From Caballeronia sp. SBC1 (lineage in GTDB: Bacteria > Pseudomonadota > Gammaproteobacteria > Burkholderiales > Burkholderiaceae): a stretch of DNA of 64,000 nucleotides. The stretch lies in the NCBI RefSeq assembly GCF_011493005.1, contig NZ_CP049157.1:682001-746000 (forward strand), given 5' to 3'. The notes beneath the pieces are model-generated. The model worked only from the letters and a program-made list of their open reading frames with translations, made no database searches and was not told the origin of the DNA. A program made the position numbers and the translations under genes. This document shows, piece after piece, positions 9,226 through 17,598 of the stretch (position 1 is its first letter; the number at the start of each line of letters is the position of its first letter).

Positions 9226-10113
9226 TTACTCATCGCGCGCGGCGTATTTTTCGTCGAGCTGGTCATAGAAGGGTTTATCGACCAGACGCTGACGCTCGCT
9301 GAACGGCACCACGAGGTCCGGATCTTCGTCGAGTTTGCCTTGCGCCTTGAGCACGTTCAAAGCCCGCTGCATGCCCCGTACTGCGCTCTGCAGCGGTGCG
9401 TTGGCGTAGAGCGCGATCCCGAAGCCGAGTTCCGCCAGCCTGGATTGCGGGAGCGTCGGCGTCTTGCCGCCAATCACAATGTTGATGAGCTGAGGCGCGT
9501 TGAACATCGCGGGCAAGCGTTGAATCTCCTCGATCGTTTCAACTGCCTCAATGAAAAGAACATCAGCGCCCGCTTCAGCGAAACGATGCCCGCGTTCAAT
9601 GGCGGCATCGAATCCATGGGTCGCGCAGGCATCGGTACGGGCAACAATCAGCAGATTGGGGTCCTCGCGAGCATCAACCGCAGCGTGCAGCTTGCCGACC
9701 ATCTCGCTTGTCGATATAACCGCCTTGCCGGCGAAATGTCCGCACTTCTTGGGGCTTACCTGATCTTCGAGCTGGATGGCGTCGGCGCCCGCGCGTTCAA
9801 GGGTACGAACCGCATGACGCACGTTGAGCGCGTTGCCGTAGCCCGTATCGGCATCGACAATAAGCGGCAGGTCCACCGCATCGCGGATACGCGCGGTATG
9901 GTCAGCCATTTCGTGCAGACCGATAAACCCCAGGTCCGGAAGCCCGAAAAACATGTTGGTCACGCCAGCGCCGGTGATATACAACGCACCGAAACCGGTA
10001 TCGGCAACAACGCGCGCACTCAGCGCGTTGAACGCACCGGGCACGAGTAACGCACGCCGGCTCTCGACCAGCAAGCGGAAGGCGCTGCGACGTTCAGCAG
10101 ATGGAAGCGACAT
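9226..10113 (-). CDS. Isocitrate lyase / PEP mutase superfamily enzyme
   Basis: A 295-residue TIM-barrel enzyme of the ICL/PEPM superfamily, size of methylisocitrate lyase, dimethylmalate lyase and oxaloacetate decarboxylase. The metal-binding 'VDADTGYGN' is at 86-94, 'IQLEDQ' at 113-118, and the lyase signature KKCGH at 122-126. Having Cys124 within KKCGH marks it as a C-C lyase rather than a phosphonate mutase. The exact substrate cannot be read from sequence; a 2-substituted malate or oxaloacetate-like acid is the best guess. GGAGAG precedes the ATG. Third gene of the operon. Confidence 0.88.
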   Translation of the reverse strand: MSLPSAERRSAFRLLVESRRALLVPGAFNALSARVVADTGFGALYITGAGVTNMFFGLPDLGFIGLHEMADHTARIRDAVDLPLIVDADTGYGNALNVRHAVRTLERAGADAIQLEDQVSPKKCGHFAGKAVISTSEMVGKLHAAVDAREDPNLLIVARTDACATHGFDAAIERGHRFAEAGADVLFIEAVETIEEIQRLPAMFNAPQLINIVIGGKTPTLPQSRLAELGFGIALYANAPLQSAVRGMQRALNVLKAQGKLDEDPDLVVPFSERQRLVDKPFYDQLDEKYAARDE

Positions 10114-10184
10114 GGTTGAACTCTCCGTGTTGACGTTAGTGACGTGTTAGTGACGCTAGTAATATTAGTGACGTACGGCGCGGC
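10114..10184. repeat. Three direct copies of TTAGTGACG between operon genes
   Basis: TTAGTGACG occurs at 10136-10144, 10147-10155 and 10165-10173, with a partial copy (CTAGT) between the last two. The repeats fill the short gap between the amidohydrolase and the ICL-family gene. They could be an internal operator or simple slippage; no hairpin forms. Confidence 0.6.
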
Positions 10185-11090
10185 TTATTCGAATCGATAC
10201 AGCGCGCGCGCCGAGCGGGTGAGGATCCACTCGCGCTGCGCCGCGTCGGGAACCCATTGGTCGAGCGCACGCCGCGTGGCGTCGTAATCGACCAGTTGCT
10301 GGTGCTGTGTGTGTGGCCAATCGCTGCCCCAGACCAGGCGCTCGGGCGTATAGGCGTCGAGAAGCTGGCGAGTGAGTGCGGTCCCCAACGCTGTTCCGTC
10401 GTCGCCGGACGCACTCCGGTAAGCCGCCGACAGCTTCACCCACACGCGTCCTGTTGCAGCCGCCGACTGCAGGTATCTGAAGCCCGGATCGTCGGCGCCA
10501 GTACGCGGATCCAGACGGCCGAAGTGGTCGACGACCACGGTGCAACCCTGTTCCAGCAGCGGACCTATTATCGCGTGCAAGTCCACTGCTTCACGATGGA
10601 CCTCGACATGCCAGCCGAGCGCATTGACACGCGCGAACAATCGTTGCCAGTCAGGCGCCTTCAACGGCGGAACCGGCAAGCCGATCAGGTTCAAGCGGAT
10701 ACCGACCACGCCGGTTCGATCGAGCAACGCAAGCTCGGCATCCATGACTGCGCAATCCACAACCGCCACTCCGCGAAAGCGTCGTGGATAACGCTTCGCC
10801 ACATCGAGGAAAAAGCGGTTGTCGGTGCCGAGAAAACTGGGCTGGACCAGCACGGCGTGAGAGACGCCGTTCGCCAGCAAGTGGCCCGCGTAGTCATCGA
10901 GCGTAGCGTCGTAATCCGGCGCGTGGCGACGCTGCTTCGCAAGCGGCAAGCCGCGCACGAAGACGTGGGCATGGGCGTCAATAGCAGTGATCCGCGCATT
11001 GTCAGCGCCGTTGATGTCGTTGGCGTCAGACCACTGATCCGCCATCGTCGTGTCTTGTGCGTGCATTGTTTCAATCCGTTCGTCGATCAT
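10185..11090 (-). CDS. Amidohydrolase-superfamily protein, PDC-hydrolase (LigI)-like
   Basis: A 301-residue TIM-barrel hydrolase. The metal-binding HxH motif is 'DAHAHVFV' (H40, H42). 'VVVDHFGRLD' lies mid-chain and 'VWGSDWPHTQ' near the end holds the conserved Asp. This layout matches 2-pyrone-4,6-dicarboxylate lactonase and related COG3618 hydrolases, which open lactones of aromatic or sugar catabolism. An in-frame ATG eight codons in (MHAQDT) may be the true start. It lies 12 bp after the AAHS permease gene, so the two are cotranscribed. Substrate is inferred to be a lactone or cyclic ester of an organic acid. Confidence 0.85.
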   Translation of the reverse strand: MIDERIETMHAQDTTMADQWSDANDINGADNARITAIDAHAHVFVRGLPLAKQRRHAPDYDATLDDYAGHLLANGVSHAVLVQPSFLGTDNRFFLDVAKRYPRRFRGVAVVDCAVMDAELALLDRTGVVGIRLNLIGLPVPPLKAPDWQRLFARVNALGWHVEVHREAVDLHAIIGPLLEQGCTVVVDHFGRLDPRTGADDPGFRYLQSAAATGRVWVKLSAAYRSASGDDGTALGTALTRQLLDAYTPERLVWGSDWPHTQHQQLVDYDATRRALDQWVPDAAQREWILTRSARALYRFE

Positions 11091-11102
11091 GGATTTCCTG
11101 TT

Positions 11103-12356
11103 TCAGGCTCGGGTCGCGGCATTGGCTGCTGCCGTCGCGATCCGCCGGTTCTTTGTTTCCGGCAGCATGAGAGCGGCCACGACCACGAGTCCATACGCGA
11201 TGCCGGCGTCGATGCCAAGCGCCGAGCCGAGCGGCATTGAGTTGCCCATGTGTCCCACCAGCACCGGAAAACCTGCCGAGACGATCCGCCCGAAGTTATA
11301 GCAAAATCCCACGCCGGTGCCCCGGATGCCTTGCGGATAAAGCTCGTTGAAAAGTGCGCCGAGCGTGGCCGGGATGCCGGCCGCGAAGAGACCCAGCGGG
11401 AAGCTGAGGAACAGCATGGCGGTGTCGCCCATTGGCAGGAAGACGTAGAGGTTGACCGTCGCGACACAGCACACGGCGAAGAGGATCACGTTGAGCCTGC
11501 GGCCAATCCGGTCCTGAAGCCAGGCGCTCACGAAACAGCCGCAGATGAATGCCGTTATAACGACGGCAAGATAACCGCCCGTGCCGAGCACGGACAGGTG
11601 CCGTTCGGTCTTGAGGTACGTGGGCAGCCATGTGGTGATCGCGTGATAGCCGCCATGCGCACCCACGCCGATCAATGCGCCCACGATCGTTGTGCGGATC
11701 ACCGACCGGTCGAAGATGCTGCTCGCTGCGGGCAGCGCCTGCCTGGATGACCCTGCGCTTACGACAGCGCGCGGCGGTTCGACCACGCCACGTCGCAGAT
11801 AAAGCACGAGCCCGGCAGGAATCACACCAATACCAAACAGCAGCCGCCACGCCCACTCCGGCGACACGAACGAGAACACCAGCATATAAAGGAGCACTGC
11901 GCCGGCCCAGCCGAAACCCCAGGCGCTTTGCACAATGCCCATTGCCTTGCCACGGTGTTCCGCGCGGATGGTCTCGCTCAAGAGCACCGCGCCCGCAGTC
12001 CATTCGCCGCCGAAACCCACACCCTGCAAAGCCTTGAGCGCCAGCAACTGTTCGAAGTTCTGCGCAAAGGCGCTGAGGAAAGTGAAGAGCGAGAACCAGA
12101 TCACAGTGATCTGCAGCGCGCGCACGCGGCCATAGCGGTCCGACAACATGCCCGCGAGCAACCCACCCAACGCGCCGGCGACCAGCGTTGCGCCGCCGAT
12201 CAATCCCGCTTGGCCCTTGCCGATACCCCAGGTCACAAGCAAGGTCGGGATCACGAGGCTGAACAACTGCGTGTCCACGCCGTCGAGCGCCCAGCCGGCA
12301 AAGCAACTCCACAGGGTGCGCTTTTCCGTCGCCGATATGTCGCGATACCAGTTCAC
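11103..12356 (-). CDS. MFS transporter, AAHS (aromatic acid:H+ symporter)-like
   Basis: I start this gene at GTG 12356, because GGAG lies six bases upstream and the protein then begins VNWYRDISATEKRTLW, the usual start of this subfamily. The 29 extra residues of the longer frame look non-coding. The product is 417 residues with 12 predicted helices. The substrate-proton motif 'GWALDGVDTQLF' is in helix 1 and 'GMLSDRYGRVRAL' in loop 2-3. Members import benzoate-like acids, shikimate or sialic acid. First gene of the operon; 124 bp separate it from the divergent LysR gene. Confidence 0.88.
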   Translation of the reverse strand: MNWYRDISATEKRTLWSCFAGWALDGVDTQLFSLVIPTLLVTWGIGKGQAGLIGGATLVAGALGGLLAGMLSDRYGRVRALQITVIWFSLFTFLSAFAQNFEQLLALKALQGVGFGGEWTAGAVLLSETIRAEHRGKAMGIVQSAWGFGWAGAVLLYMLVFSFVSPEWAWRLLFGIGVIPAGLVLYLRRGVVEPPRAVVSAGSSRQALPAASSIFDRSVIRTTIVGALIGVGAHGGYHAITTWLPTYLKTERHLSVLGTGGYLAVVITAFICGCFVSAWLQDRIGRRLNVILFAVCCVATVNLYVFLPMGDTAMLFLSFPLGLFAAGIPATLGALFNELYPQGIRGTGVGFCYNFGRIVSAGFPVLVGHMGNSMPLGSALGIDAGIAYGLVVVAALMLPETKNRRIATAAANAATRA

Positions 12357-12443
12357 TGTTGTCTCCAGGTTGTATTTTTCGCGACGAGGGTCACTCGTGC
12401 GTCTCATGCATGGAGGCATTTTAAGGATCGTTTGGATAAACAT

Positions 12444-12471
12444 ATATGATGCAAATGATCATCTTTCATAT
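12444..12471. promoter_or_regulatory. Nested dyads in the LysR/AAHS divergent promoter region
   Basis: ATATGA (12444-12449) pairs with TCATAT (12466-12471). Inside it ATGAT (12446-12450) pairs with ATCAT (12458-12462). The element is AT-rich in a GC-rich setting and sits 9 bp before the LysR ATG, a normal place for autoregulatory LysR binding. Confidence 0.5.
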
Positions 12472-12480
12472 CGTTTTAAT

Positions 12481-13383
12481 ATGGACACACGGAACCTGAA
12501 ATACTTTCTCGCCGTCGCCGATGCCGGCAGCGTCACCCGCGCCGCCGACCGTCTGAACATCGCGCAACCCGCGCTGAGCCAGGCGCTCACGCGTATGGAG
12601 AAGGAACTCGGCGTCAAGCTTTTCAGCCGCACGCGGCGCGGTGCGGACCTCACTGCGGCCGGGCTGGCGATTGTGGAGGACGTGCGGATGAGCGTCGCGA
12701 GAATCGACGCCGCCTCGCACCGCGCTCGCGAAATCGGTGCGCAGCGCGCAGGGCGGCTGACGGTGGGGTTCGCGTCGGCGGCGCTGTTCGAAGTGCTGCC
12801 GCGTGCGATCGCGGCGCTGCGCGCGTCGGTGCCTGATGTCGAGTTGGTTCTGCGCGAGATGAGCAATGCCGAGCAGGCAAGTGCGCTGGAGAAAGGTGAA
12901 ATCGATATTGGCTTGCTGCATACGCCGGTGGCGGTCGCGGGCAAGATGCGCGAGAAGCTGATCGCGCGCGAGCCGTTGATCGCCGTGTTGCCCGAGACGT
13001 TTCCGCTGGCGGCGGGGTCGAAGGTGTCGTTACGCGAACTCGCGCCGCACGGGCTGGTCTGGTTTCCACAAGGCCAGCTGCCCGGCGTCCGCGCGGGCAT
13101 TCTGAGTGCGTTCCGGCAAGCGGGTTGCGAGGTGGAGATAGCGCAGGAGGCGAACCGGTCGCTGACTGTGCTCGCTTGCGTGGCCGCCGGGTGCGGCGTG
13201 TCGCTGCTGCCGCATTCGGTTCGGGCGTTGCAATTTAGCGGAGTGAGGCTGTGCGAGATAGTCGATGGCGCCGCGCTGCCGCGTTTTGAACTCAGCGCAA
13301 TCTGGCCAGCACGTGCAAGGCAGACACTCGCCGATCGCTTCGCCGAATTGATCGAGCCTTCTTCCGCGGCTTGGGTAGCGTAG
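12481..13383 (+). CDS. LysR-family regulator of the divergent catabolic operon
   Basis: A 300-residue LysR protein from ATG 12481 (MDTRNLKYFLAVADAGS). The helix-turn-helix covers about 15-60 ('SVTRAADRLNIAQPALSQALTRMEKELGVKLF'). The effector domain resembles the CbbR/Cbl/NAC group, which often controls aromatic or nitrogen metabolism. No Shine-Dalgarno is visible upstream. It is divergent from the four-gene operon at 7818-12356 with a dyad in the shared gap, so it very likely controls that operon. The longer open frame upstream is antisense to the permease and should be ignored. Confidence 0.9.
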   Translation: MDTRNLKYFLAVADAGSVTRAADRLNIAQPALSQALTRMEKELGVKLFSRTRRGADLTAAGLAIVEDVRMSVARIDAASHRAREIGAQRAGRLTVGFASAALFEVLPRAIAALRASVPDVELVLREMSNAEQASALEKGEIDIGLLHTPVAVAGKMREKLIAREPLIAVLPETFPLAAGSKVSLRELAPHGLVWFPQGQLPGVRAGILSAFRQAGCEVEIAQEANRSLTVLACVAAGCGVSLLPHSVRALQFSGVRLCEIVDGAALPRFELSAIWPARARQTLADRFAELIEPSSAAWVA

Positions 13384-14035
13384 AAGTTATGGGCCGCTTA
13401 CTTGATGGCGGATCGAGAGGTTATAAAACCCGCTCACAAGCAGCGGCGACGTTTGAGCCGTGGTTGCGCGCTGCATTTACTGCGGCCAACCTGACGTCGA
13501 AATTGAGTGGGATGTGACTGGTGGAATGTAACTCAGGCGGGACTTCTCCTCGGCGGCTCTTTCCCATTTGCAAAAAAGCGATGGATGACTTGGACGGCAC
13601 GTCTCCGCGTCGCTGATTATTCTCTTCGATTGAGACAAATAATTAGCATAGCTTATCACTGATCGCGGAGCAAAGTACTCAGTGGATCGGCACATTAGTA
13701 GTCGCAGCGGTTCGAACTCGACCTTCAATGTTCTAAAAAATGGTTGACTATATTGTCGGAAAAATGGTAGCAGGTACACTGTCGGTACCCGCACAATGCA
13801 ACGACTGTTCTGCTTGTTCAATTTTAGTACTGTCTGGCATCCCGCTTGCGCACGTGACTATTGCTACGCAAGCAACGCGAGCAATGCAACCCATGCAAAG
13901 CAACTGCTGCAGAGCATTTCGGTGTGACCCAAAGGTGATGAGTTTTGTGAAGAATGACGGTTGCCCTACCCGCAAATGCTTCAAATCATTTTTCATGAAA
14001 TTTTTAGCACCCCATTAAAAGATTGAGTCAGATTT
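13384..14035. other. 652-bp AT-rich gap without a convincing gene
   Basis: Base composition turns AT-rich from about 13.55 kb and stays so through the next gene. Short open frames exist on both strands (for example a Cys-rich 92-codon frame at 13740-14018), but none has family resemblance or a good ribosome-binding site. The stretch probably holds the promoter of the glycosyltransferase gene and the junction of a transferred segment. Confidence 0.5.
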
Positions 14036-14965
14036 ATGCATGCCAGAAAATTTAGATTTTACGCAAAAAATGTTATTTTTGATCTTTTTCCATCATTGAT
14101 TTTCGAAAAAAGATACGACAGCATGTTCAGAAATCTGGACGAACAGCAGTGGACTTATATTCGCTCACGTGCCAATTACTACAATAAGCTTGAGCGGCAG
14201 TTTGTCCTGAATGAAACGGCAAGTCGCAGCAGTACGTTGCCGTTGCGCGGCAATCCTAGCGCCTACTACTATGATTTCAAAGAGATATCCCGGTACTTCG
14301 CGAGCTCCGCAAAATTCAATTACGTTTTCAAGGACATCAAGGAAGCAGTAGCCGAGCCAACGCTTCTCAAAACAAGACCACTCACTGAAGCGAATGAAAA
14401 TTCAGTTATCTTGAAACTGGATAAAATGAGGCACTTCAATTTTATTGAAGATACGCGATCATTCGAAAGCAAAATAAACATGGCCGTTTTTCGAGGTGCG
14501 TGCTACCAGGAGCACAGAAAAGCATTCGTCGCCAAGTATCACAGTTCACCATTGGCCGATATTGGCGACACTGACGACGCCAGAAAAGGTCAACAAGGTC
14601 ATCGACCTTATATGAGTATTACTGACCAGTTGAAGTACAAGTTCGTGATCAGTCTGGAAGGTAATGATGTTGCAACCAACTTGAAATGGATCATGCTTTC
14701 AAATTCCGTATGCTTTATGCGCAAGCCGCGGGTGGAAAGCTGGTTTATGGAAGGCTCCTTAATCCCAAACCACCACTATGTCCTTCTGGACGATGAATTT
14801 TCCGATCTGGAAGATAAAATAGATTATTACAGTAAGCATACAGACAAGGCCTTGGCGATAATAAAAAATGCCAATCAGTACGCCATGCAGTTTCTTGACA
14901 CCCGCCGGGAAAAACTCATCTCACTGCTGGTTCTCAGAAAATATTTCGATCTTTCCGGTCAATGA
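14036..14965 (+). CDS. GT90 (CAP10/LpsA-like) glycosyltransferase
   Basis: A 309-residue protein of glycosyltransferase family 90, the family of LpsA in Pasteurellaceae LPS core synthesis and of fungal CAP10. The diagnostic C-terminal region is clear: 'YKFVISLEGNDVATNLKW', 'SNSVCFMRKPRVESWFMEG', 'PNHHYVLLDDEFSDLEDKI'. The basic N-terminus (HARKFRFYAKNVIFDLFPSL) suggests membrane association; no cleavable signal. It likely adds a sugar to lipopolysaccharide or another surface glycan, but no LPS genes are adjacent. Codon use is strikingly AT-rich (many AAA, AAT, TTT), unlike every neighbour, which signals horizontal transfer. It overlaps the end of a decayed regulator on the other strand. Confidence 0.85.
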   Translation: MHARKFRFYAKNVIFDLFPSLIFEKRYDSMFRNLDEQQWTYIRSRANYYNKLERQFVLNETASRSSTLPLRGNPSAYYYDFKEISRYFASSAKFNYVFKDIKEAVAEPTLLKTRPLTEANENSVILKLDKMRHFNFIEDTRSFESKINMAVFRGACYQEHRKAFVAKYHSSPLADIGDTDDARKGQQGHRPYMSITDQLKYKFVISLEGNDVATNLKWIMLSNSVCFMRKPRVESWFMEGSLIPNHHYVLLDDEFSDLEDKIDYYSKHTDKALAIIKNANQYAMQFLDTRREKLISLLVLRKYFDLSGQ

Positions 14966-14989
14966 AGTATCTGACATTGCGTAGAACAT

Positions 14990-15512
14990 CTCGCTGACAC
15001 ATTCCTCGCAGGTCCGTTGCATGCTTGCTCCGCGCGCAGGGCAGACGTTCTTCCAGGGAGACCCTGAGTCTTCCGGGTGTCACGCCGTAGACTTCCCTGA
15101 AGTCGCGGATGACAAGCGCGGATGAAAAGCGCGGAGCCGGCAAAAAACTGCATTCATAGGCGATTACTGTGATGCGTTTTTCCGTGTTGAGTAGCAACCA
15201 GCGTGCGTATCGAAGCCGCATCGTCCGGTAAAACTTCTTGGGGGACACGCCCATTTCAGCCAGGAAGTTCAGTTTGAGTTGCCTGACCCGCAAGCCCGGG
15301 AACGTCGCCTTCTAGTCCTCCAGGTGAAACGCGTGGACGCAAGCAACACGGTCCCGCATCAAGCCTGCTCTTGACAATATGAAACTGCCCGTGCACATGC
15401 CGATCCGAAGAGCAATGCACACGAAAATTCCAGGATGCCTTTTTGACTTATTGACGTGGCCTATGTGCCATGACCCGCGGCCCTGACAGATCGGGTACAT
15501 CCCAGCGGTCAA
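14990..15512 (-). pseudogene. Decayed GlxA-type AraC regulator
   Basis: Read on the minus strand, one frame gives a DJ-1/PfpI-like piece ('GMCTGSFILSRAGLMRDR', then 'CVHAFHLED'), an in-frame TAG at 15312-15314, then 'KATFPGLRV' joined directly to 'RQLKLNFLAEMGVSPKKFY' and an AraC helix-turn-helix ('MRLRYARWLLLNTEKRIT', ending 'EVYGVTPGRLR'). In intact GlxA/GbdR-type regulators about 100 residues separate these parts. So the gene has lost its N-terminus and an internal block, and gained a stop. A small insertion also disturbs the second HTH helix region. The 3' end touches the GT90 gene. Confidence 0.75.
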
Positions 15513-15561
15513 TACGCTCGAGCTGATGCAAACTGGGCTCCTTCACTCCCGGCGCTCGATC

Positions 15562-16455
15562 ATGTGGCAAATCGACCAAATCAGTCTTCGACTTTTCATC
15601 GCGGTATGTGAAGAAGGGACCATCGCGCGCGCAGCCGAGCGCGAGTTCATCGCGCCTTCGGCGGTCAGCAAGCGTTTGGCGGACCTGGAAACATTGGTCG
15701 GCACAACATTGCTGTCGCGCAGCCAGCGCGGCGTCAGGCCGACCGCAGCGGGCGAGGCGCTGCTCAAACACGCGCGTCTCATCATGCTTGACCATGAGCG
15801 CCTGCAGGCCGAGCTGAGCGAATATGCCGCCGGCGGCCGCGGACATGTGCGCGTGCTGGCGAACGTGTCGTCAATGGTTGAGTTTCTTCCTGAGGCGCTC
15901 TCCCGATTCCTGGAAGCGAACCCGAGTGTGCGTGTTGACGTTGAAGAACGTTCGAGCGTTGACATCGTCCGGGGGCTGGAAGAAGGCGCAGCCGATATCG
16001 GTATCTGCCGCGACTTCATCTCCACCCGTGAACTCGACGTGACAACGTACCGCTCGGACCATCTTGCGCTCGTGGTCCCGAAGGACCATCCGCTGGCGGG
16101 AGCGCCGACTATCGGCTTCGTGCAGACGCTTGATCTGAACCACCTTGGGCTATCGTCGAATGCGTCCGTGAACGCCCTGATGCAGCGCATTGCCGCGGAG
16201 AAGGGTCGAGAGCTTAGCTACCGGGCGTACGTTTCTACTTTCGATGCGGCCTATAGATTCATCCAGGCGGGACTCGCTGTTGCAATCCTGCCTCGCGAAG
16301 CGGTTAACCCTCAGGTCCGGGAACAGTACGGGCTCGCCGTGATTCCGCTGGCCGAAGCCTGGGCCGAGCGTCACTTCGTCATTTGCGTACGTGATCGCGC
16401 GGCCCTGACCCTGCCAGCAGCGCGACTGATCGAGCATCTGATGGCGACTCGTTGA
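15562..16455 (+). CDS. LysR-family transcriptional regulator
   Basis: A 297-residue LysR regulator from the ATG giving MWQIDQISLRLFIAV; 12 upstream codons in frame do not fit the family. The helix-turn-helix is at about 17-62 ('GTIARAAEREFIAPSAVSKRLADLETLVGTTLL'). The C-terminal effector domain is complete. It lies 198 bp upstream of, and in line with, the HMG-CoA-lyase-like, CoA-transferase and MFS genes, so it is the likely regulator of that operon. The effector may be the imported acid or its CoA ester. Confidence 0.9.
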   Translation: MWQIDQISLRLFIAVCEEGTIARAAEREFIAPSAVSKRLADLETLVGTTLLSRSQRGVRPTAAGEALLKHARLIMLDHERLQAELSEYAAGGRGHVRVLANVSSMVEFLPEALSRFLEANPSVRVDVEERSSVDIVRGLEEGAADIGICRDFISTRELDVTTYRSDHLALVVPKDHPLAGAPTIGFVQTLDLNHLGLSSNASVNALMQRIAAEKGRELSYRAYVSTFDAAYRFIQAGLAVAILPREAVNPQVREQYGLAVIPLAEAWAERHFVICVRDRAALTLPAARLIEHLMATR

Positions 16456-16465
16456 CACATAACCA

Positions 16466-16495
16466 GCGCATTGCCGGCGCATTGTTGGCGCATTG
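16466..16495. repeat. Three 11-bp tandem repeats with GCGCATTG core
   Basis: GCGCATTG recurs at 16466-16473, 16477-16484 and 16488-16495 with an exact 11-bp period, just after the LysR stop codon. One helical turn per unit would put the copies on one face of DNA, but simple slippage is equally likely. Confidence 0.6.
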
Positions 16496-16511
16496 CACGG
16501 CTCCCCATAAG

Positions 16512-16533
16512 CCCTTAAGGGTTTTCCCTTTTC
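16512..16533 (+). terminator. Possible weak terminator after the LysR gene
   Basis: The palindrome CCCTTAAGGG (16512-16521) is followed by TTTTCCCTTTT. The stem is short with a 4-base loop, so termination would be weak. Confidence 0.3.
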
Positions 16534-16653
16534 AGACATTTCGCCCCGCCACGTAAGCGTCAACGGTCATCGCGGGGCAAGATGGACTGCATCGCCAAAT
16601 GAGTCTTTTCACCGGGGACCCGGCCCGTCACGCTTCAACTCAACTTTGTCATC

Positions 16654-17598
16654 ATGAGTCGAGAAGCGATGAACCACCCTACCGAACGCGTGATCGTCAC
16701 CGAGGTCGGCATGCGCGACGGCCTTCAAAGCATCTCGCGGATCATGTCGACCGACGACAAGAAGCGTTGGATCGACGCCGCCTGGGAAGCCGGCATTCGC
16801 AGCATGGAGGTAGCGTCCTTCGTGCCGGCGAAACTGCTGCCGCAAATGGCGGATGCCGAAGCGGTCATTGCCCACGCGCTGACCCTTGAGGGCCTCGTTG
16901 TAACCGCGCTGGTTCCAAACGTGAAGGGCGCGCAGCGCGCGATCGAATCCGGCGTCCACAGGATCCTCGCACCTATATCGGTCAGCGCCGCTCACAGCCT
17001 TGCCAACGTGCGAAAGACCCCGGCAGAGATGCTTGGCGCGTTTGCCGAAATGTGTTCGCTCGCCAAAGGCCATGCCGAGACCATTGCGGGGCTATCCACC
17101 GTATTTGGCTGCACGTTGCAAGGCGACGTGCCTTATGACGGCATCGGCAGCATCGCACGGCAAGCGCTCGAAGCAGGCGCCGACGTCATCGCACTCGGCG
17201 ACACAACGGGTCAGGCCACGCCTCGACAAGTGGGCGAAGTTATCGATTTGGTCCGTGCCATTGCGGGAGACAAACTGCGCTCCGCGCACTTCCACGACAC
17301 GCGCGGCTTGGGCCTTGCCAACACGCTCATTGCCCTTCAGCACGGCATCCGCGAGTTTGATTCGTCGCTTGCCGGACTCGGAGGATGTCCGCACGCGCCG
17401 GGCGCTACCGGTAACGTTAATTCCGAAGATCTTGTCTACATGCTGCAAAGCATGGGCTATGAGACCGGCATCGATATAGAAAAACTGATTGCCTCACGCA
17501 GCGTGCTCGAACAAGCGCTGCCTGGTGAACCGCTTTATGGATACCTCGCACGCGCGGGCGTTCCCTCGCAATTCCACGAATCAAAGGCCGCCCGATGA
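16654..17598 (+). CDS. Hydroxymethylglutaryl-CoA lyase-like enzyme
   Basis: A 314-residue TIM-barrel lyase that should split a 3-hydroxy-3-methyl acyl-CoA, classically HMG-CoA to acetyl-CoA and acetoacetate. Catalytic Arg-Asp is 'GMRDGLQ' (R21, D22), the metal-binding 'HFHDTRGLG' has H212 and H214, and the lyase signature 'GGCPHAPGATGN' carries the catalytic Cys245. The usual signature has Phe or Tyr where this has His247, a small deviation. The start may be ATG 16654 or 16669 (MNHPTERV). It overlaps the CoA-transferase gene by ATGA. Together they could activate and cleave HMG (meglutol), citramalate or a similar acid. Confidence 0.88.
   Translation: MSREAMNHPTERVIVTEVGMRDGLQSISRIMSTDDKKRWIDAAWEAGIRSMEVASFVPAKLLPQMADAEAVIAHALTLEGLVVTALVPNVKGAQRAIESGVHRILAPISVSAAHSLANVRKTPAEMLGAFAEMCSLAKGHAETIAGLSTVFGCTLQGDVPYDGIGSIARQALEAGADVIALGDTTGQATPRQVGEVIDLVRAIAGDKLRSAHFHDTRGLGLANTLIALQHGIREFDSSLAGLGGCPHAPGATGNVNSEDLVYMLQSMGYETGIDIEKLIASRSVLEQALPGEPLYGYLARAGVPSQFHESKAAR

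Noticed and set aside
12148..12480. Longer N-terminus for the LysR gene
   Set aside because: It is antisense to the permease gene; the family N-terminus begins exactly at ATG 12481.
13740..14018. 92-codon Cys-rich frame in the AT-rich gap
   Set aside because: No ribosome-binding site, no family pattern, and the Cys residues are irregularly spaced.
16466..16495. Three 11-bp units as a CRISPR array
   Set aside because: Units are contiguous with no spacers; a CRISPR array needs longer repeats and unique spacers.
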